Shown here: positions 33,751 through 41,919 of the stretch, one piece after another
Numbering within the stretch: the first letter of the stretch is position 1
Layout of the letters: every line of letters starts with the position of its first letter
Assembly: GCA_963849365.1 (NCBI GenBank)
Contig: CAWKHA010000004.1
Location: forward strand, 1,922,001 to 1,986,000
Source: CAVQCJ01 sp963849365
Lineage (GTDB): Bacteria > Actinomycetota > Actinomycetes > Prado026
Length of the DNA stretch: 64,000 bases
Reading direction: 5' to 3'
Notes under the pieces: model-generated
Told to the model about the DNA's origin: nothing
Seen by the model: only the letters and a program-made list of their open reading frames with translations
Databases searched by the model: none
Translations under genes and position numbers: made by a program

Positions 33751-34545
33751 CTACGGCTTCGCGCCGGCCAGTGTGCCGTTTACGAGCTTGGGCGTGGTCG
33801 CGACAGCCGCCGGACGGAAGCCGCGCGCGATCATCCAGACCGCCAACACCATCTCCTGCACGGCCAGCGGCATGAACATCAGAACCTGCTGGGTGCTGGT
33901 CGCGGCGAAGACGCCGTACATCGCAAGCAGGTCCGCCGCCACATAGATGGGGATCGCCGCGAGGCCCCACGCTGAGATCCAACGCGGAACGATGCGCGAC
34001 CGGTACAGAAGCACGTAGAACATTCCGGCACCAAGGCAGAACACGAGTGTGAGCACGGCGTTGGTGGCGTCAGCGTCGATGACCAGGGTGCCGACCCGCA
34101 CGCCTGCCGGTGAGGCCGTGCCTCCTCCTGCCGCCATGGCCTCACCCAGCGGCACGAGCAGCAGCCAGCCGATCGCGAGGATGACGTAGCAGACGGTCTC
34201 GACCGCTCCTCGCACCACCAGGTAGCCGACCGCCAACACCTCACTTACCCGGCGCAGCACCGAGAACAACACGACCGGGACGAACGCGAGCGATAGCCCC
34301 ATGACGAGCACGAGCAGCGCCCCGGTCACCACTGTGCCGGAGTGCTCCCCGGCATAGGCCAACGAGTCGCCCGCGTCACGGACCGGAGCGCTGACGGCCA
34401 AGCTCAGGACTCCTGCCACCGTTCCGGTGATGTACAGGATCCCGGCCGTCGTGGCGGCAGCCCGGTGCTCACGCGCCGACCGGGGGTGCTCGACCGAGAC
34501 CTGCTCCGACACCGCCTTGTGCTGCAGATCAGTCACAGCACTCAC
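33751..34545 (-). CDS. DUF4386-family membrane protein
   Basis: The 264-residue protein has seven predicted transmembrane helices after a soluble start that ends in RAAATTAGILYITGTVAGVL, the usual opening of DUF4386 proteins. Further helices include TGALLVLVMGLSLAFVPVVL, AVETVCYVILAIGWLLLVPL and AVLTLVFCLGAGMFYVLLYR. The molecular function of the family is unknown. ATG 34545 has GGGAGG about six bases upstream. A DosR-like box sits 84 bases upstream. Confidence 0.8.
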   Translation of the reverse strand: MSAVTDLQHKAVSEQVSVEHPRSAREHRAAATTAGILYITGTVAGVLSLAVSAPVRDAGDSLAYAGEHSGTVVTGALLVLVMGLSLAFVPVVLFSVLRRVSEVLAVGYLVVRGAVETVCYVILAIGWLLLVPLGEAMAAGGGTASPAGVRVGTLVIDADATNAVLTLVFCLGAGMFYVLLYRSRIVPRWISAWGLAAIPIYVAADLLAMYGVFAATSTQQVLMFMPLAVQEMVLAVWMIARGFRPAAVATTPKLVNGTLAGAKP

Positions 34546-34628
34546 CTCCCGGCCGCCAAATGAGAGCCAGGGCTACGCCGCCCTGGGCGGCCACACAAGA
34601 GCCTCGCGGACTGCCTGTCCGTACCCGT

Positions 34629-34643
34629 AGAGGCGAAGGTCCC
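34629..34643 (-). promoter_or_regulatory. DosR-like box upstream of the DUF4386 gene
   Basis: On the minus strand GGGACCTTCGCCTCT, two mismatches from consensus, 84 bases upstream of the DUF4386 start. Confidence 0.5.
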
Positions 34644-34726
34644 CGTCTGGCCCGGCGCCGCCCGCGATACCGACCCGGCCGCACATTGGCCGCTGGATCG
34701 CGTGCCTGTCAGCAGCGCACCTAATG

Positions 34727-36132
34727 GGCTCTCCTGACACATCTGTGGGTTGTTTCCGTGTGCCAACAGGGCGACACGCCGTTCCCCGCCTAGGTTCTGG
34801 CTTGCTGAGGGCCGAACCGAGACTGGCAGGGGAACGACGTGCGCAACGCCAGGTTATGGGTGGCGCTGCTCGGGGTCACCAAGACCACGGTGCAGCGTGT
34901 CGAGTTCGACGAGGACCGCGACGTACTGGTCGCGCATGTGCGCCCGGTGCGTTCGGCTCGGGGCCGGTGCGGTCGGTGCGGTCGGCGTTCGCCTGGGTAT
35001 GACGCCGGGTCGGGTCGGCGGCGGTGGCGGGCGTTGGACCTGGGCACGGTCCAGGTCTTCGTCGAAGCGGACGCCCCGCGGGTGGCGTGCCGCGATCACG
35101 GGGTGACGGTCGCGGGGGTTCCGTGGGCCCGCCACGGCGCCGGGCACACCTACCCGTTCGACGACATGGTGGCGTGGTTGGCGGTGCAGTGTTCGCGGAC
35201 CGCGGTGCAGCAGGTGATGCGGGTGGCGTGGCGGACGGTGGGAGCGATCGTGGCTCGGGTCAGCGCCGATGCCCTGAGCCGCGTCGACGTCCTGGCGGGT
35301 CTGAGGCGGATCGGGATCGATGAGATCAGCTACAAGAAGGGCCAGCGCTACCTCACGGTCGTGGTCAACCATGACACCCGCCGGCTGGTGTGGGCCTCGG
35401 TCGGTCGAGACCGGGCGAACCTGCACGCGTTCTTCGACGCCCTGGGTGAGCGGTGCGGGCAGGTCGCGTTTGTTTCCAGCGATTCAGCCGACTGGATCGA
35501 GGAGGTGGTACGGACCCGGATCCCGGGTGCGGTGCACTGCGCCGACCCCTTCCACGTCGTGCAGTGGGCGCAGACCGCCCTGGATGAGGTCCGCCGGGTG
35601 TCCTGGAACACCGCCCGCGGTGCGCTGCACAAACGCCGCGGCGGCCGGGCCTACGGCGGCACCGCCAACCAGCTGGTCAGGGTCCGGCACGCGCTGTGGA
35701 AGAACCCGGCCCGGCTCAGCACCCACCAGCAGGCGCAGATCGCGTGGATCGCCAAGACCGACCCGACCCTGCACCGGGCCTACCTGCTCAAAGAGGGCCT
35801 GCGGCACGTGTTCGAGCTCGACGGCGACCTCGCCAAAGAGGCCCTGGACCGGTGGCTGTCGTGGGCCAGGCGGGCCCGACTGCCCTCGTTCCGTAAAGTC
35901 ATCGCCCGCGTGGTCAAGCACCGCGCGCAGATCGAGGCGACTCTCGAGCACCGACTCACCAACGGCCTGATCGAGTCCACGAACACCAAGATCCGGCTAC
36001 TTACCCGACTCGCCTTCGGGTTCCACAATCCCCAGGCCCTCATCGGCCTGGCGATGCTCTCCCTCGGCGGCATCTGCCCGCCTCTACCCGGCCGAATCGC
36101 ATGACCTGACCCACGGATGAGTCAGGAGAGCC
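34727..36132 (+). mobile_element. ISL3-family insertion sequence
   Basis: A 1406-bp element bounded by imperfect 24-bp inverted repeats: GGCTCTCCTGACACATCTGT onward at 34727-34750, and its counterpart at 36109-36132 (reading GGCTCTCCTGACTCATCCGT on the minus strand). Flanking octamers are ACCTAATG on the left and ACATATTG on the right, matching at six of eight positions, so the expected 8-bp target duplication is blurred. One transposase gene fills the element. Confidence 0.85.
34839..36104 (+). CDS. ISL3-family transposase
   Basis: The 421-residue transposase has an N-terminal zinc-ribbon-like region (ARGRCGRCGRRSPGYD), then the DDE transposase_12 domain: RRIGIDEISYKKGQRYLTVV with the first Asp, VSSDSADWIEEVVRTRIPGA and ADPFHVVQWA with the second, and RLTNGLIESTNTKIRLLTRL with the Glu. 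The gene is intact and lies 112 bp inside the left inverted repeat. GTG 34839 follows a GGGGAACGAC that can serve as ribosome site. Confidence 0.92.
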   Translation: MRNARLWVALLGVTKTTVQRVEFDEDRDVLVAHVRPVRSARGRCGRCGRRSPGYDAGSGRRRWRALDLGTVQVFVEADAPRVACRDHGVTVAGVPWARHGAGHTYPFDDMVAWLAVQCSRTAVQQVMRVAWRTVGAIVARVSADALSRVDVLAGLRRIGIDEISYKKGQRYLTVVVNHDTRRLVWASVGRDRANLHAFFDALGERCGQVAFVSSDSADWIEEVVRTRIPGAVHCADPFHVVQWAQTALDEVRRVSWNTARGALHKRRGGRAYGGTANQLVRVRHALWKNPARLSTHQQAQIAWIAKTDPTLHRAYLLKEGLRHVFELDGDLAKEALDRWLSWARRARLPSFRKVIARVVKHRAQIEATLEHRLTNGLIESTNTKIRLLTRLAFGFHNPQALIGLAMLSLGGICPPLPGRIA

Positions 36133-36205
36133 ACATATTGACGGCTCTGTGCTTCGGCTGGGGCCGGGTTTCGTCTGATTTCTCCAGATTCTGGGGAGGT
36201 CCGTC

Positions 36206-36407
36206 GTGTCCGATCAGTCCACCGTCATCCGGTGTGAAGCCTTCCACCGGTTCTCTAGCGCGCACCTGGCCGCCGCCGGGTTTCTTGGCCCGGTACTCCG
36301 GGCGCACCCGCGATGCCTACGCCGCTGACCTGTGCACCTACATGGCCTGGTGCGCCGCTCGGCAGCTGCCATTCTGCGTGCGAGACGACGTCGGCGGGCC
36401 GGCTTAG
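36206..36407 (+). pseudogene. N-terminal remnant of a tyrosine recombinase
   Basis: A stretch shared between two frames encodes the start of a phage-integrase SAM-like domain: VSDQSTVIRCEAFHRFSSAH and LAAAGFL in one frame, then FLARYSGRTRDAYAADLCTY and MAWCAARQLPF in the other. The frames meet near 36285, where one base appears lost; the catalytic domain is absent. It abuts the right end of the ISL3 element and is probably a decayed second integrase. Confidence 0.55.
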
Positions 36408-36976
36408 GGGCGTGCGGGTGGGGGTGATGTCGGGACCACCAGTACCGGGCGGTGGCTGCGGCGAGTGACCGCCGCCGACAGGCTGCCTAGCGAGGGTAGG
36501 GCTGGGAAGCGACGCACGCGAGCACTCATCAGGATCGAGGTCGCCTCCACGGCGTCGGCCTCGCCGACGATGGCCTTGACGATCGCCTCTCGACGCGCGT
36601 CCCGGGTGACGGCGCTGGCGTTGACGCCCAGGTCCCGTAGCAGCTGCGCGCCGCGCTGCGCGACGGCCCTGGCCTCTGCCACGGACTCGTAGGCGAACCG
36701 GCAGCCGCGAGCGACATCCCATGGCCGGACGTACAGCACCCACGCCTCTGCCCCGATGACGGAGCACCACTCCGCGATGGTGCCGATGCAGCCGACCGAG
36801 CCCACTGACCCGCTGAACGGGACCAGAACGCGCCTCCTGCCCGAGCAAGGGCGCTGGGTCTGTGGCTTGACCGAAGGCCAGCCGGTCCAGGGCAGGTCAT
36901 CGCCGTCCTGCGAGCCATCTACGGGGCTAGCCAGACCTGGGAGGTTGCCGTTCCCGATCCAAATGCGCGACGCCAT
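36404..36976 (-). CDS. Universal stress protein-like protein
   Basis: The 190-residue protein has an approximately 45-residue N-terminal extension and then a USP-like domain: RRRVLVPFSGSVGSVGCIGT, GAEAWVLYVRPWDVARG, AVAQRGAQLLRDLGVNASAV, and an end SAAVTRRSHRPVLVVPTS that normally contacts ATP phosphates. The usual G-x2-G-x9-G(S/T) ATP motif is not clearly present, so it may not bind nucleotide. ATG 36976 is used. A DosR-like motif lies 160 bases upstream, as for mycobacterial dormancy USPs. Confidence 0.7.
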   Translation of the reverse strand: MASRIWIGNGNLPGLASPVDGSQDGDDLPWTGWPSVKPQTQRPCSGRRRVLVPFSGSVGSVGCIGTIAEWCSVIGAEAWVLYVRPWDVARGCRFAYESVAEARAVAQRGAQLLRDLGVNASAVTRDARREAIVKAIVGEADAVEATSILMSARVRRFPALPSLGSLSAAVTRRSHRPVLVVPTSPPPARP

Positions 36977-37135
36977 GCTCTTCACCCTGTCTGGTCGACG
37001 GACCCCACATGCCGACCAGACTTCCCGGCGCTCCGCCAACGATGGTATCGCCGCCGCCGTGACTAACCTTTCGCCCGTGCGTTAAGGCCGCATTAAGAAT
37101 CCCGCCGGCGGAGGCGAGACCCGTCCGCCCCGTAC

Positions 37136-37150
37136 GGGACCTTCGATCCT
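37136..37150 (-). promoter_or_regulatory. DosR-like box upstream of the universal stress protein gene
   Basis: GGGACCTTCGATCCT on the plus strand, two mismatches from the consensus. The element is near-palindromic, so orientation is nominal; the nearest divergent gene is the stress protein at 36976. Confidence 0.5.
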
Positions 37151-37237
37151 GCGCCGTGGGCGGGGCGGCGTCCCAGGCGTCCCGCAGTTCAGCGGGCACG
37201 CTCAGGCCATGCCCTGAGCAAGCGACGTTGGGAGGCA

Positions 37238-37398
37238 GTGACGGCCTACGGACACGCCGAACTCAACCTCATCGCGGCCAGCCAGGTGTCGCCCACACCG
37301 TCGAAGTCCTTCTCGGGCTGGCCGAGTTGAACGCCGAGCAGGTCCAGTTCTTGCGAGACTACGCGCCCGAGCGGCTCGGGCTGCTACTCACGGCCTGA
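37238..37398 (+). pseudogene. Small frameshifted ORF
   Basis: GTG 37238 with GGGAGG upstream opens a frame reading MTAYGHAELNLIAASQ; after about 37290 a different frame continues VAHTVEVLLGLAELNAEQVQ and FLRDYAPERLGLLLTA to the TGA at 37398. The joined peptide of about 53 residues looks like a helical small protein broken by a one-base change. No family is recognised. Confidence 0.3.
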
Positions 37399-37716
37399 CG
37401 CACCGCCTCTCACCAGACCCGCCGCACCAGAAGTGACGCTCCTACTGTCAATCGAGGGCTGGTCTGGGTAGGGCGTTGAGGACCTCGCGAGGTTGCGCTT
37501 TCTTTCCTTCGTTGCGACGCCCCGGGTGGCTGATGGCTCCAGCGCCAGGCCGAAGGCGCTCGCGCGGGACCACGCATGGAAATCCATCCTGCGAGCTTGC
37601 TCGAGCGCCGGATTGGGCCGTCGGCGGTTGCGTGAGTGCTAACATCCGCAGTTGGAGCGCCGGGAAGCCTGGTCGGCAGCAGTGTCAGTGCGGACCGACT
37701 AGGGGCGTGATCCCGG

Positions 37717-39225
37717 ATGGCTCAGCCTGCTGTTACCGGGGTGCAACTGGGCGGGTTGCCGGCTCAGCGTCATTCCGGCGGGCAGAGCCGGCGGCGTCCC
37801 GCGCGCACGCGGCCACACTCTCCCCACGGGCCACGAGTGGCGCTCCCGATGGGTCACCTCGGCTTGGGCCTGCCGCCGACTGCCGCCCTCGGGTGGGCCT
37901 GGCCGCCGTTACTCCTTGTAGGCCTCACGGGCGCGATCGAGCTCCTCATGCCGCGGGTACCGGTTCTCGACCTGTCCATGCTCTATCTGCTGCCCGTGGT
38001 GATCACCGCCTTCACTTTGGGATTCCCTCGCGCCGTTGCCACATCGGTCGCCAGCATGCTCGTGATCAATTTCTTCTTTCTGCCCCCGCTGCACGCATTG
38101 ACGTTGGCCGACAACAGGAACTGGGTGGCCCTGTTCGTGTTCGTGACGACGTCGCTCCTTGTTGCCAAGCTCGCGGCTTGGTCGCGGTGGAAGGCTCGGG
38201 AGGCCACGGTGCTTGCGCGGGTGGCCACCTCCCTCCTGGAGTGCCCCGTGGCGAATGAGGCGTTCGACGAGGTCTGCGCGGAGCTGGCGTCAGCGCTCAG
38301 GGTGCAGCGGGTGTCGATCCTTCTCGATGCAGCGCCGGTAAGGGCGGCTGAGGGCGACTGCTATGCCTTCACCGTGGCTGGGCGTCAGGCGGGGGTGATC
38401 GTCTTGGAGAGGCCCTCTCGATCAGGCGCAAGGATCCGCCGACGGCTGCTCCCCGCGCTGGCCACGTTGCTCGCTGTTGCGGTCGACCGCGAACGGCTCG
38501 CGCTCGAGGCGGTGGAGGCGGAGACTCTCCGACGCAGTGACTCGGTCAAGACCGCAATCCTTCGCGCAGTTAGCCACGACCTGCGGACTCCGCTGATGGC
38601 CATCCTCACAGCTGCTGGAGCTCTGAGCCGGCCCGGGCTCGTGCTCGAGGAGAGCGACCGGACAGACCTGCTGGCCACCGTGCTTGCCGAGACGAACCGT
38701 CTGGACCGGCTCGTCTCGAACCTGCTCGAGCTTTCCAGGCTTGAAGCGGGTGTGGCGGGACCTCGCACGGAGCTGGTGTTGGTCGACGAGCTGATCCTCG
38801 GCTCGTTGGACGGACTTGGTGCTGACACCGCGCGGGTGGACGTGGCGCTTCCCGACGACGCAGCGGCAGTCCGGGTGGACGTCCTGCAGGTCCAACGGGT
38901 GCTCGCGAACCTGATCGAGAACGCGCTTAAGTACTCAGCTCACGCCAAGCGCGTGAACATCCGAGTGGCCACGACGTCGACGGAGGTGCTGATCCGCGTC
39001 ATCGACCACGGCCCAGGCATCTCCCGCTCCGACTCCGAGCGCGTCTTCGCCGCGTTCCACCGCGGGGGAACCAGCGAGCGGGTCAACGGCTCCGGCCTCG
39101 GGCTGGCTATCGCGGCGGGGTTCGCCGAGGCGAACGGCGGCCGTGTCAGTCTGGAGTCCCGCCCCGGGCAGGGCGCCACGTTCGTGCTCGCCCTGCCTGT
39201 GAGCCAGCTGGCGCTGAGCACATGA
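37717..39225 (+). CDS. kdpD: Short KdpD-like sensor histidine kinase
   Basis: The 502-residue kinase has a roughly 50-residue polar start, the four-helix DUF4118 membrane domain of KdpD (LDLSMLYLLPVVITAFTLGF, ASMLVINFFFLPPLHALTLA), a short GAF-like linker, the phosphoacceptor AVSHDLRTPLMAILTAAG, and the ATPase boxes NLIENALKYS, DHGPGIS and GSGLGLAI. The N-terminal KdpD domain (Walker A plus universal-stress-like module) of classical KdpD is missing, and no remnant is visible upstream. It should phosphorylate the KdpE encoded by the overlapping next gene to control the adjacent kdp operon. Confidence 0.88.
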   Translation: MAQPAVTGVQLGGLPAQRHSGGQSRRRPARTRPHSPHGPRVALPMGHLGLGLPPTAALGWAWPPLLLVGLTGAIELLMPRVPVLDLSMLYLLPVVITAFTLGFPRAVATSVASMLVINFFFLPPLHALTLADNRNWVALFVFVTTSLLVAKLAAWSRWKAREATVLARVATSLLECPVANEAFDEVCAELASALRVQRVSILLDAAPVRAAEGDCYAFTVAGRQAGVIVLERPSRSGARIRRRLLPALATLLAVAVDRERLALEAVEAETLRRSDSVKTAILRAVSHDLRTPLMAILTAAGALSRPGLVLEESDRTDLLATVLAETNRLDRLVSNLLELSRLEAGVAGPRTELVLVDELILGSLDGLGADTARVDVALPDDAAAVRVDVLQVQRVLANLIENALKYSAHAKRVNIRVATTSTEVLIRVIDHGPGISRSDSERVFAAFHRGGTSERVNGSGLGLAIAAGFAEANGGRVSLESRPGQGATFVLALPVSQLALST

Positions 39226-39914
39226 CTGGCGCCCGAGTACTGGTGGTCGACGACGAGCCGCAGATCCTCCGCGGCCTGCAGACAACCTTGCGGGGCTCGG
39301 GTTACGAGGTCAACACCGCCGCGACAGCAGAGGCGGCGCTGGCCCTAGCCGCCTTGCAGCCGCCGGATGCTGTGATCCTCGATCTGGTCCTGCCGGACGG
39401 GAGCGGTACGGAGGTCTGCCGGTCGTTTCGCGCGTGGAGCTCCGCACCGGTCATCGTTCTCTCTGCCTTGAACGAGGAGGGCGAGAAGATCGCGGCCCTC
39501 GACGCCGGAGCTGACGACTACGTCACCAAACCAGTGGGGATCGATGAGCTGCTCGCACGGCTGCGGGCGGTGCTGCGGCGTGCGACGCCGTCGACGGAGC
39601 CCAGGCTCGTCGTGGGTGACCTCGAGATCGACCTCGAGCTGCGGGAGCTGCGCATCAGCGGCAAGCCGGTGCATCTCACGCCGCATGAGTTCGATCTGCT
39701 GCGGGTGTTCGGACGGAACATCGGCAAGCTCTTGACGCACCGGATGCTGCTGCGCGAAGTGTGGGGACCCGGCTACGGCACCGAGTCGAACCTGCTGCGC
39801 GTGCACGTTGCGCATCTGCGCCGTCGGGTGGAACCCGACCCGGCCCGCCCACAGTACCTGCTCACCGAGCAAGGGGCGGGTTACCGTTTCGTGGATCCGG
39901 CGACACGCGGTTGA
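39222..39914 (+). CDS. kdpE: KdpE-like OmpR-family response regulator
   Basis: The 230-residue regulator has a receiver domain (VLVVDDEPQILRGL with the acidic pair, phospho-Asp in VILDLVLPDGSG, Lys in DDYVTKPVG) and a winged-helix DNA-binding domain (VHLTPHEFDLLRVFGRNIGK, LRVHVAHLRRRVEPD). It starts within the kdpD stop codon (ATGA), so sensor and regulator are coupled. Candidate binding repeats are found just downstream, before kdpF. It is predicted to switch on potassium uptake. Confidence 0.93.
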   Translation: MTGARVLVVDDEPQILRGLQTTLRGSGYEVNTAATAEAALALAALQPPDAVILDLVLPDGSGTEVCRSFRAWSSAPVIVLSALNEEGEKIAALDAGADDYVTKPVGIDELLARLRAVLRRATPSTEPRLVVGDLEIDLELRELRISGKPVHLTPHEFDLLRVFGRNIGKLLTHRMLLREVWGPGYGTESNLLRVHVAHLRRRVEPDPARPQYLLTEQGAGYRFVDPATRG

Positions 39915-39932
39915 CCGCGGTGCTGGATCCGG

Positions 39933-39951
39933 TTCTTCACGGCTTCTTCAC
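39933..39951 (+). promoter_or_regulatory. Candidate KdpE binding site: tandem TTCTTCAC repeats
   Basis: TTCTTCAC occurs at 39933-39940 and 39944-39951, eleven base pairs apart, i.e. one helical turn, as expected for an OmpR-family dimer. A related ACTTTCAC follows near 39965. The site lies about 110 bases before the first gene of the kdp operon. Confidence 0.5.
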
Positions 39952-40058
39952 GCCCAGCGCCCGAACTTTCACACGGGCTTCGCGGGCGACGGCCTAACGT
40001 TCCACGCGGAGCGGCGGAGGTCCTCGACCGGGGACGTAGCGCTCCAGAGGGAGTGGCG

Positions 40059-40142
40059 GTGTCCGACTTTGCGGCGGCCGGGATCATCGGGCTGGCCTTC
40101 GTGATCCTGTTCGTGATCCTCTACGCGATCGAGCGCGTGTGA
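40059..40142 (+). CDS. 27-residue membrane peptide preceding KdpF
   Basis: A tiny gene from GTG 40059 (GAGGGAG upstream) encodes MSDFAAAGIIGLAFVILFVI followed by LYAIERV: one transmembrane helix with a short charged end. Its TGA overlaps the ATG of kdpF by one base (TGATG), and kdpF in turn overlaps kdpA the same way, so it is clearly part of the operon. It resembles KdpF in size and topology and may be a second KdpF-like stabilising subunit or a duplicated copy. Confidence 0.6.
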   Translation: MSDFAAAGIIGLAFVILFVILYAIERV

Positions 40143-40231
40143 TGTCCGCAGCCGACGTCTTCGGTCTCATCGTGTCGATCCTCATCTTCGTGTACCTGGT
40201 CTACGCCCTATTCCGCGGGGAGAAGTTCTGA
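40142..40231 (+). CDS. kdpF: KdpF small subunit of the potassium-transporting ATPase
   Basis: The 29-residue peptide reads MSAADVFGLIVSILIFVYLV then YALFRGEKF, with one transmembrane helix and the closing (P/G)EKF typical of KdpF. It stabilises the KdpABC complex in the membrane. Start and stop overlap the flanking genes by one base each (TGATG), which fixes its extent. Confidence 0.85.
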   Translation: MSAADVFGLIVSILIFVYLVYALFRGEKF

Positions 40232-41919
40232 TGCTGCTCCAAGGGATCGGCCAGATCGTCTTCTACGTGGCTGTCCTCCTCCTGCTCGCCTTCCCCCTCG
40301 GTCGGTACATGGGCTGGGTCTACTCGCGGAAGCAGTACGACGTCGTCGAGCGCGGCCTGTTCCGCGCGTTCGGCCGAGGCAGCGGCGCAAGCCAGGGCTG
40401 GGCAAGCTACGCCAGGACCGTCCTGATCTTCAGTGTGCTCTTCATCTTCGCCCTGTACGGGATGCAGCGCCTGCAAGGGCATCTGTTCCTCAATCCGGAC
40501 CAACTCTCTGCCGTCGACCCACACATCGCGCTCAACACCGCAGCCAGCTTCGTGACCAACACGAACTGGCAGTACTACGCCGGCGAGTCGACGATGTCCT
40601 ACCTGACCCAGATGGCCGGACTCGCCGTGCAGAACTTCGTCTCGGCGGCCGTCGGGATGGCCGTCCTCGTGGCGGTCGTCCGCGGCATCGCTGGCCACGG
40701 CGATGAAGGTCTGGGCAACTTCTGGCGTGACCTGTACCGCTCCCTGGTGTACATCCTGTTGCCGTTGGCCATCGTCGTCGGCGTCGTACTCATCGTCACC
40801 GGCGTACCAGAGACGTTCCAGCCTCACGCAACGGCTTCGACCCTTGAGGGTGCGCAGCAGACGATCGCCCGCGGCCCTGTGGCGTCCCAGATTGCGATCA
40901 AGCAGCTCGGCACGAACGGCGGCGGTTACTACAACTCCAACTCGTCGGTGCCGCTGGAGAACCCGAACGGCTTGGCGAACTTCGTCGAGATGTTGTCCAT
41001 CCTGCTCATCCCGGCAGCCCAGGTGGTCATGTTCGGGTGGATGGTTCGCGCTCGCAAGCATGCACTCATGGTGCTCACCTCGATGCTGATCCTGTTGGCC
41101 GTCGGCGTGGGGGTGGCGTACACCTCCGAGCTGCATAGTTCGCAGGTGTTGCGTGCCTCTGGTGTGAACATCGCATCGGGTGGTTCGCAGAGCGGCGGCA
41201 ACATGGCCGACAAGGAGGTGCGCTTCGGGATCGCCAATACCGCCCTGTGGGCGACGGTGACGACTGACGCCTCTAACGGCTCCGTGAACGGCGGCCACGA
41301 CGCACTGACCGCCGACGGCGGCGCCGTCCCAGTGGTCAACATGTTCACCGGCGAGGTCATCTTCGGCGGTGTCGGGTCTGGCCTGTACGGGATGTTCTTC
41401 TACATCCTCATCGCAGTCTTCGTCGCCGGCCTCATGGTGGGCAGAACCCCGGAGTACCTCGGGAAGAAGATCGGCGCCAGGGAGATGAAGCTCGCAGCCA
41501 CGGGCGCGCTCTTCGTCCCCACCATGGTCCTCATCCTGACCGCATTGGCAATCGCCACGAAGTCTGGCACGGCCTCCATCTTCAACCCCGGCGCCCATGG
41601 CTTCACCGAGACGCTGTACGCGTACGACTCGCAGTCCAACAACAACGGCAGCGCGTTCGCCGGCTACGGGGCGACGACCTTCTCCGCATCACTCGGCGCG
41701 TTCGCGATGATGCTCGGTCGCTTCGTTCCCATCATCGCGGCGCTCGCGATCGGTGGGTCGATGGCCAAGAAGAAGACCGTGCCCGAGTCAGTCGGCACGT
41801 TCCGGACGGACGGCCCCACCTTCGTCGTGCTCCTCATCGGGGTCATCGTCCTGACCGCCGGCCTCATGATCTTGCCTGCGCTCACCCTTGGACCGATCGT
41901 CGAGGGACTGATGCACTGA
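40231..41919 (+). CDS. kdpA: KdpA, potassium-translocating subunit
   Basis: The 562-residue membrane protein has the ten-helix, four-fold pseudo-repeat of KdpA with selectivity-filter loops visible: TNTNWQYYAGESTMSYLTQ, QLGTNGGGYYNSNSSVPLEN, FTGEVIFGGVGSGLYGM and YAYDSQSNNNGSAFAGYG. It forms the high-affinity potassium channel part of the Kdp P-type ATPase. Length is normal for the family. Start overlaps kdpF and stop overlaps kdpC (TGATG). Confidence 0.97.
   Translation: MLLQGIGQIVFYVAVLLLLAFPLGRYMGWVYSRKQYDVVERGLFRAFGRGSGASQGWASYARTVLIFSVLFIFALYGMQRLQGHLFLNPDQLSAVDPHIALNTAASFVTNTNWQYYAGESTMSYLTQMAGLAVQNFVSAAVGMAVLVAVVRGIAGHGDEGLGNFWRDLYRSLVYILLPLAIVVGVVLIVTGVPETFQPHATASTLEGAQQTIARGPVASQIAIKQLGTNGGGYYNSNSSVPLENPNGLANFVEMLSILLIPAAQVVMFGWMVRARKHALMVLTSMLILLAVGVGVAYTSELHSSQVLRASGVNIASGGSQSGGNMADKEVRFGIANTALWATVTTDASNGSVNGGHDALTADGGAVPVVNMFTGEVIFGGVGSGLYGMFFYILIAVFVAGLMVGRTPEYLGKKIGAREMKLAATGALFVPTMVLILTALAIATKSGTASIFNPGAHGFTETLYAYDSQSNNNGSAFAGYGATTFSASLGAFAMMLGRFVPIIAALAIGGSMAKKKTVPESVGTFRTDGPTFVVLLIGVIVLTAGLMILPALTLGPIVEGLMH

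Larger units (their letters stand above)
36977..37716. other. Sparse 740-base interval upstream of kdpD
   Basis: The interval holds the DosR-like box at 37136-37150 and a possible frameshifted small gene at 37238-37398. Nothing else is recognised; antisense frames here have no family match. Confidence 0.4.

Noticed and set aside
37156..37398. An 80-residue ORF as an intact gene
   Set aside because: The first half has no coding character; a better-supported start (GTG 37238 with a ribosome site) is in another frame, so it is listed as a broken small ORF.
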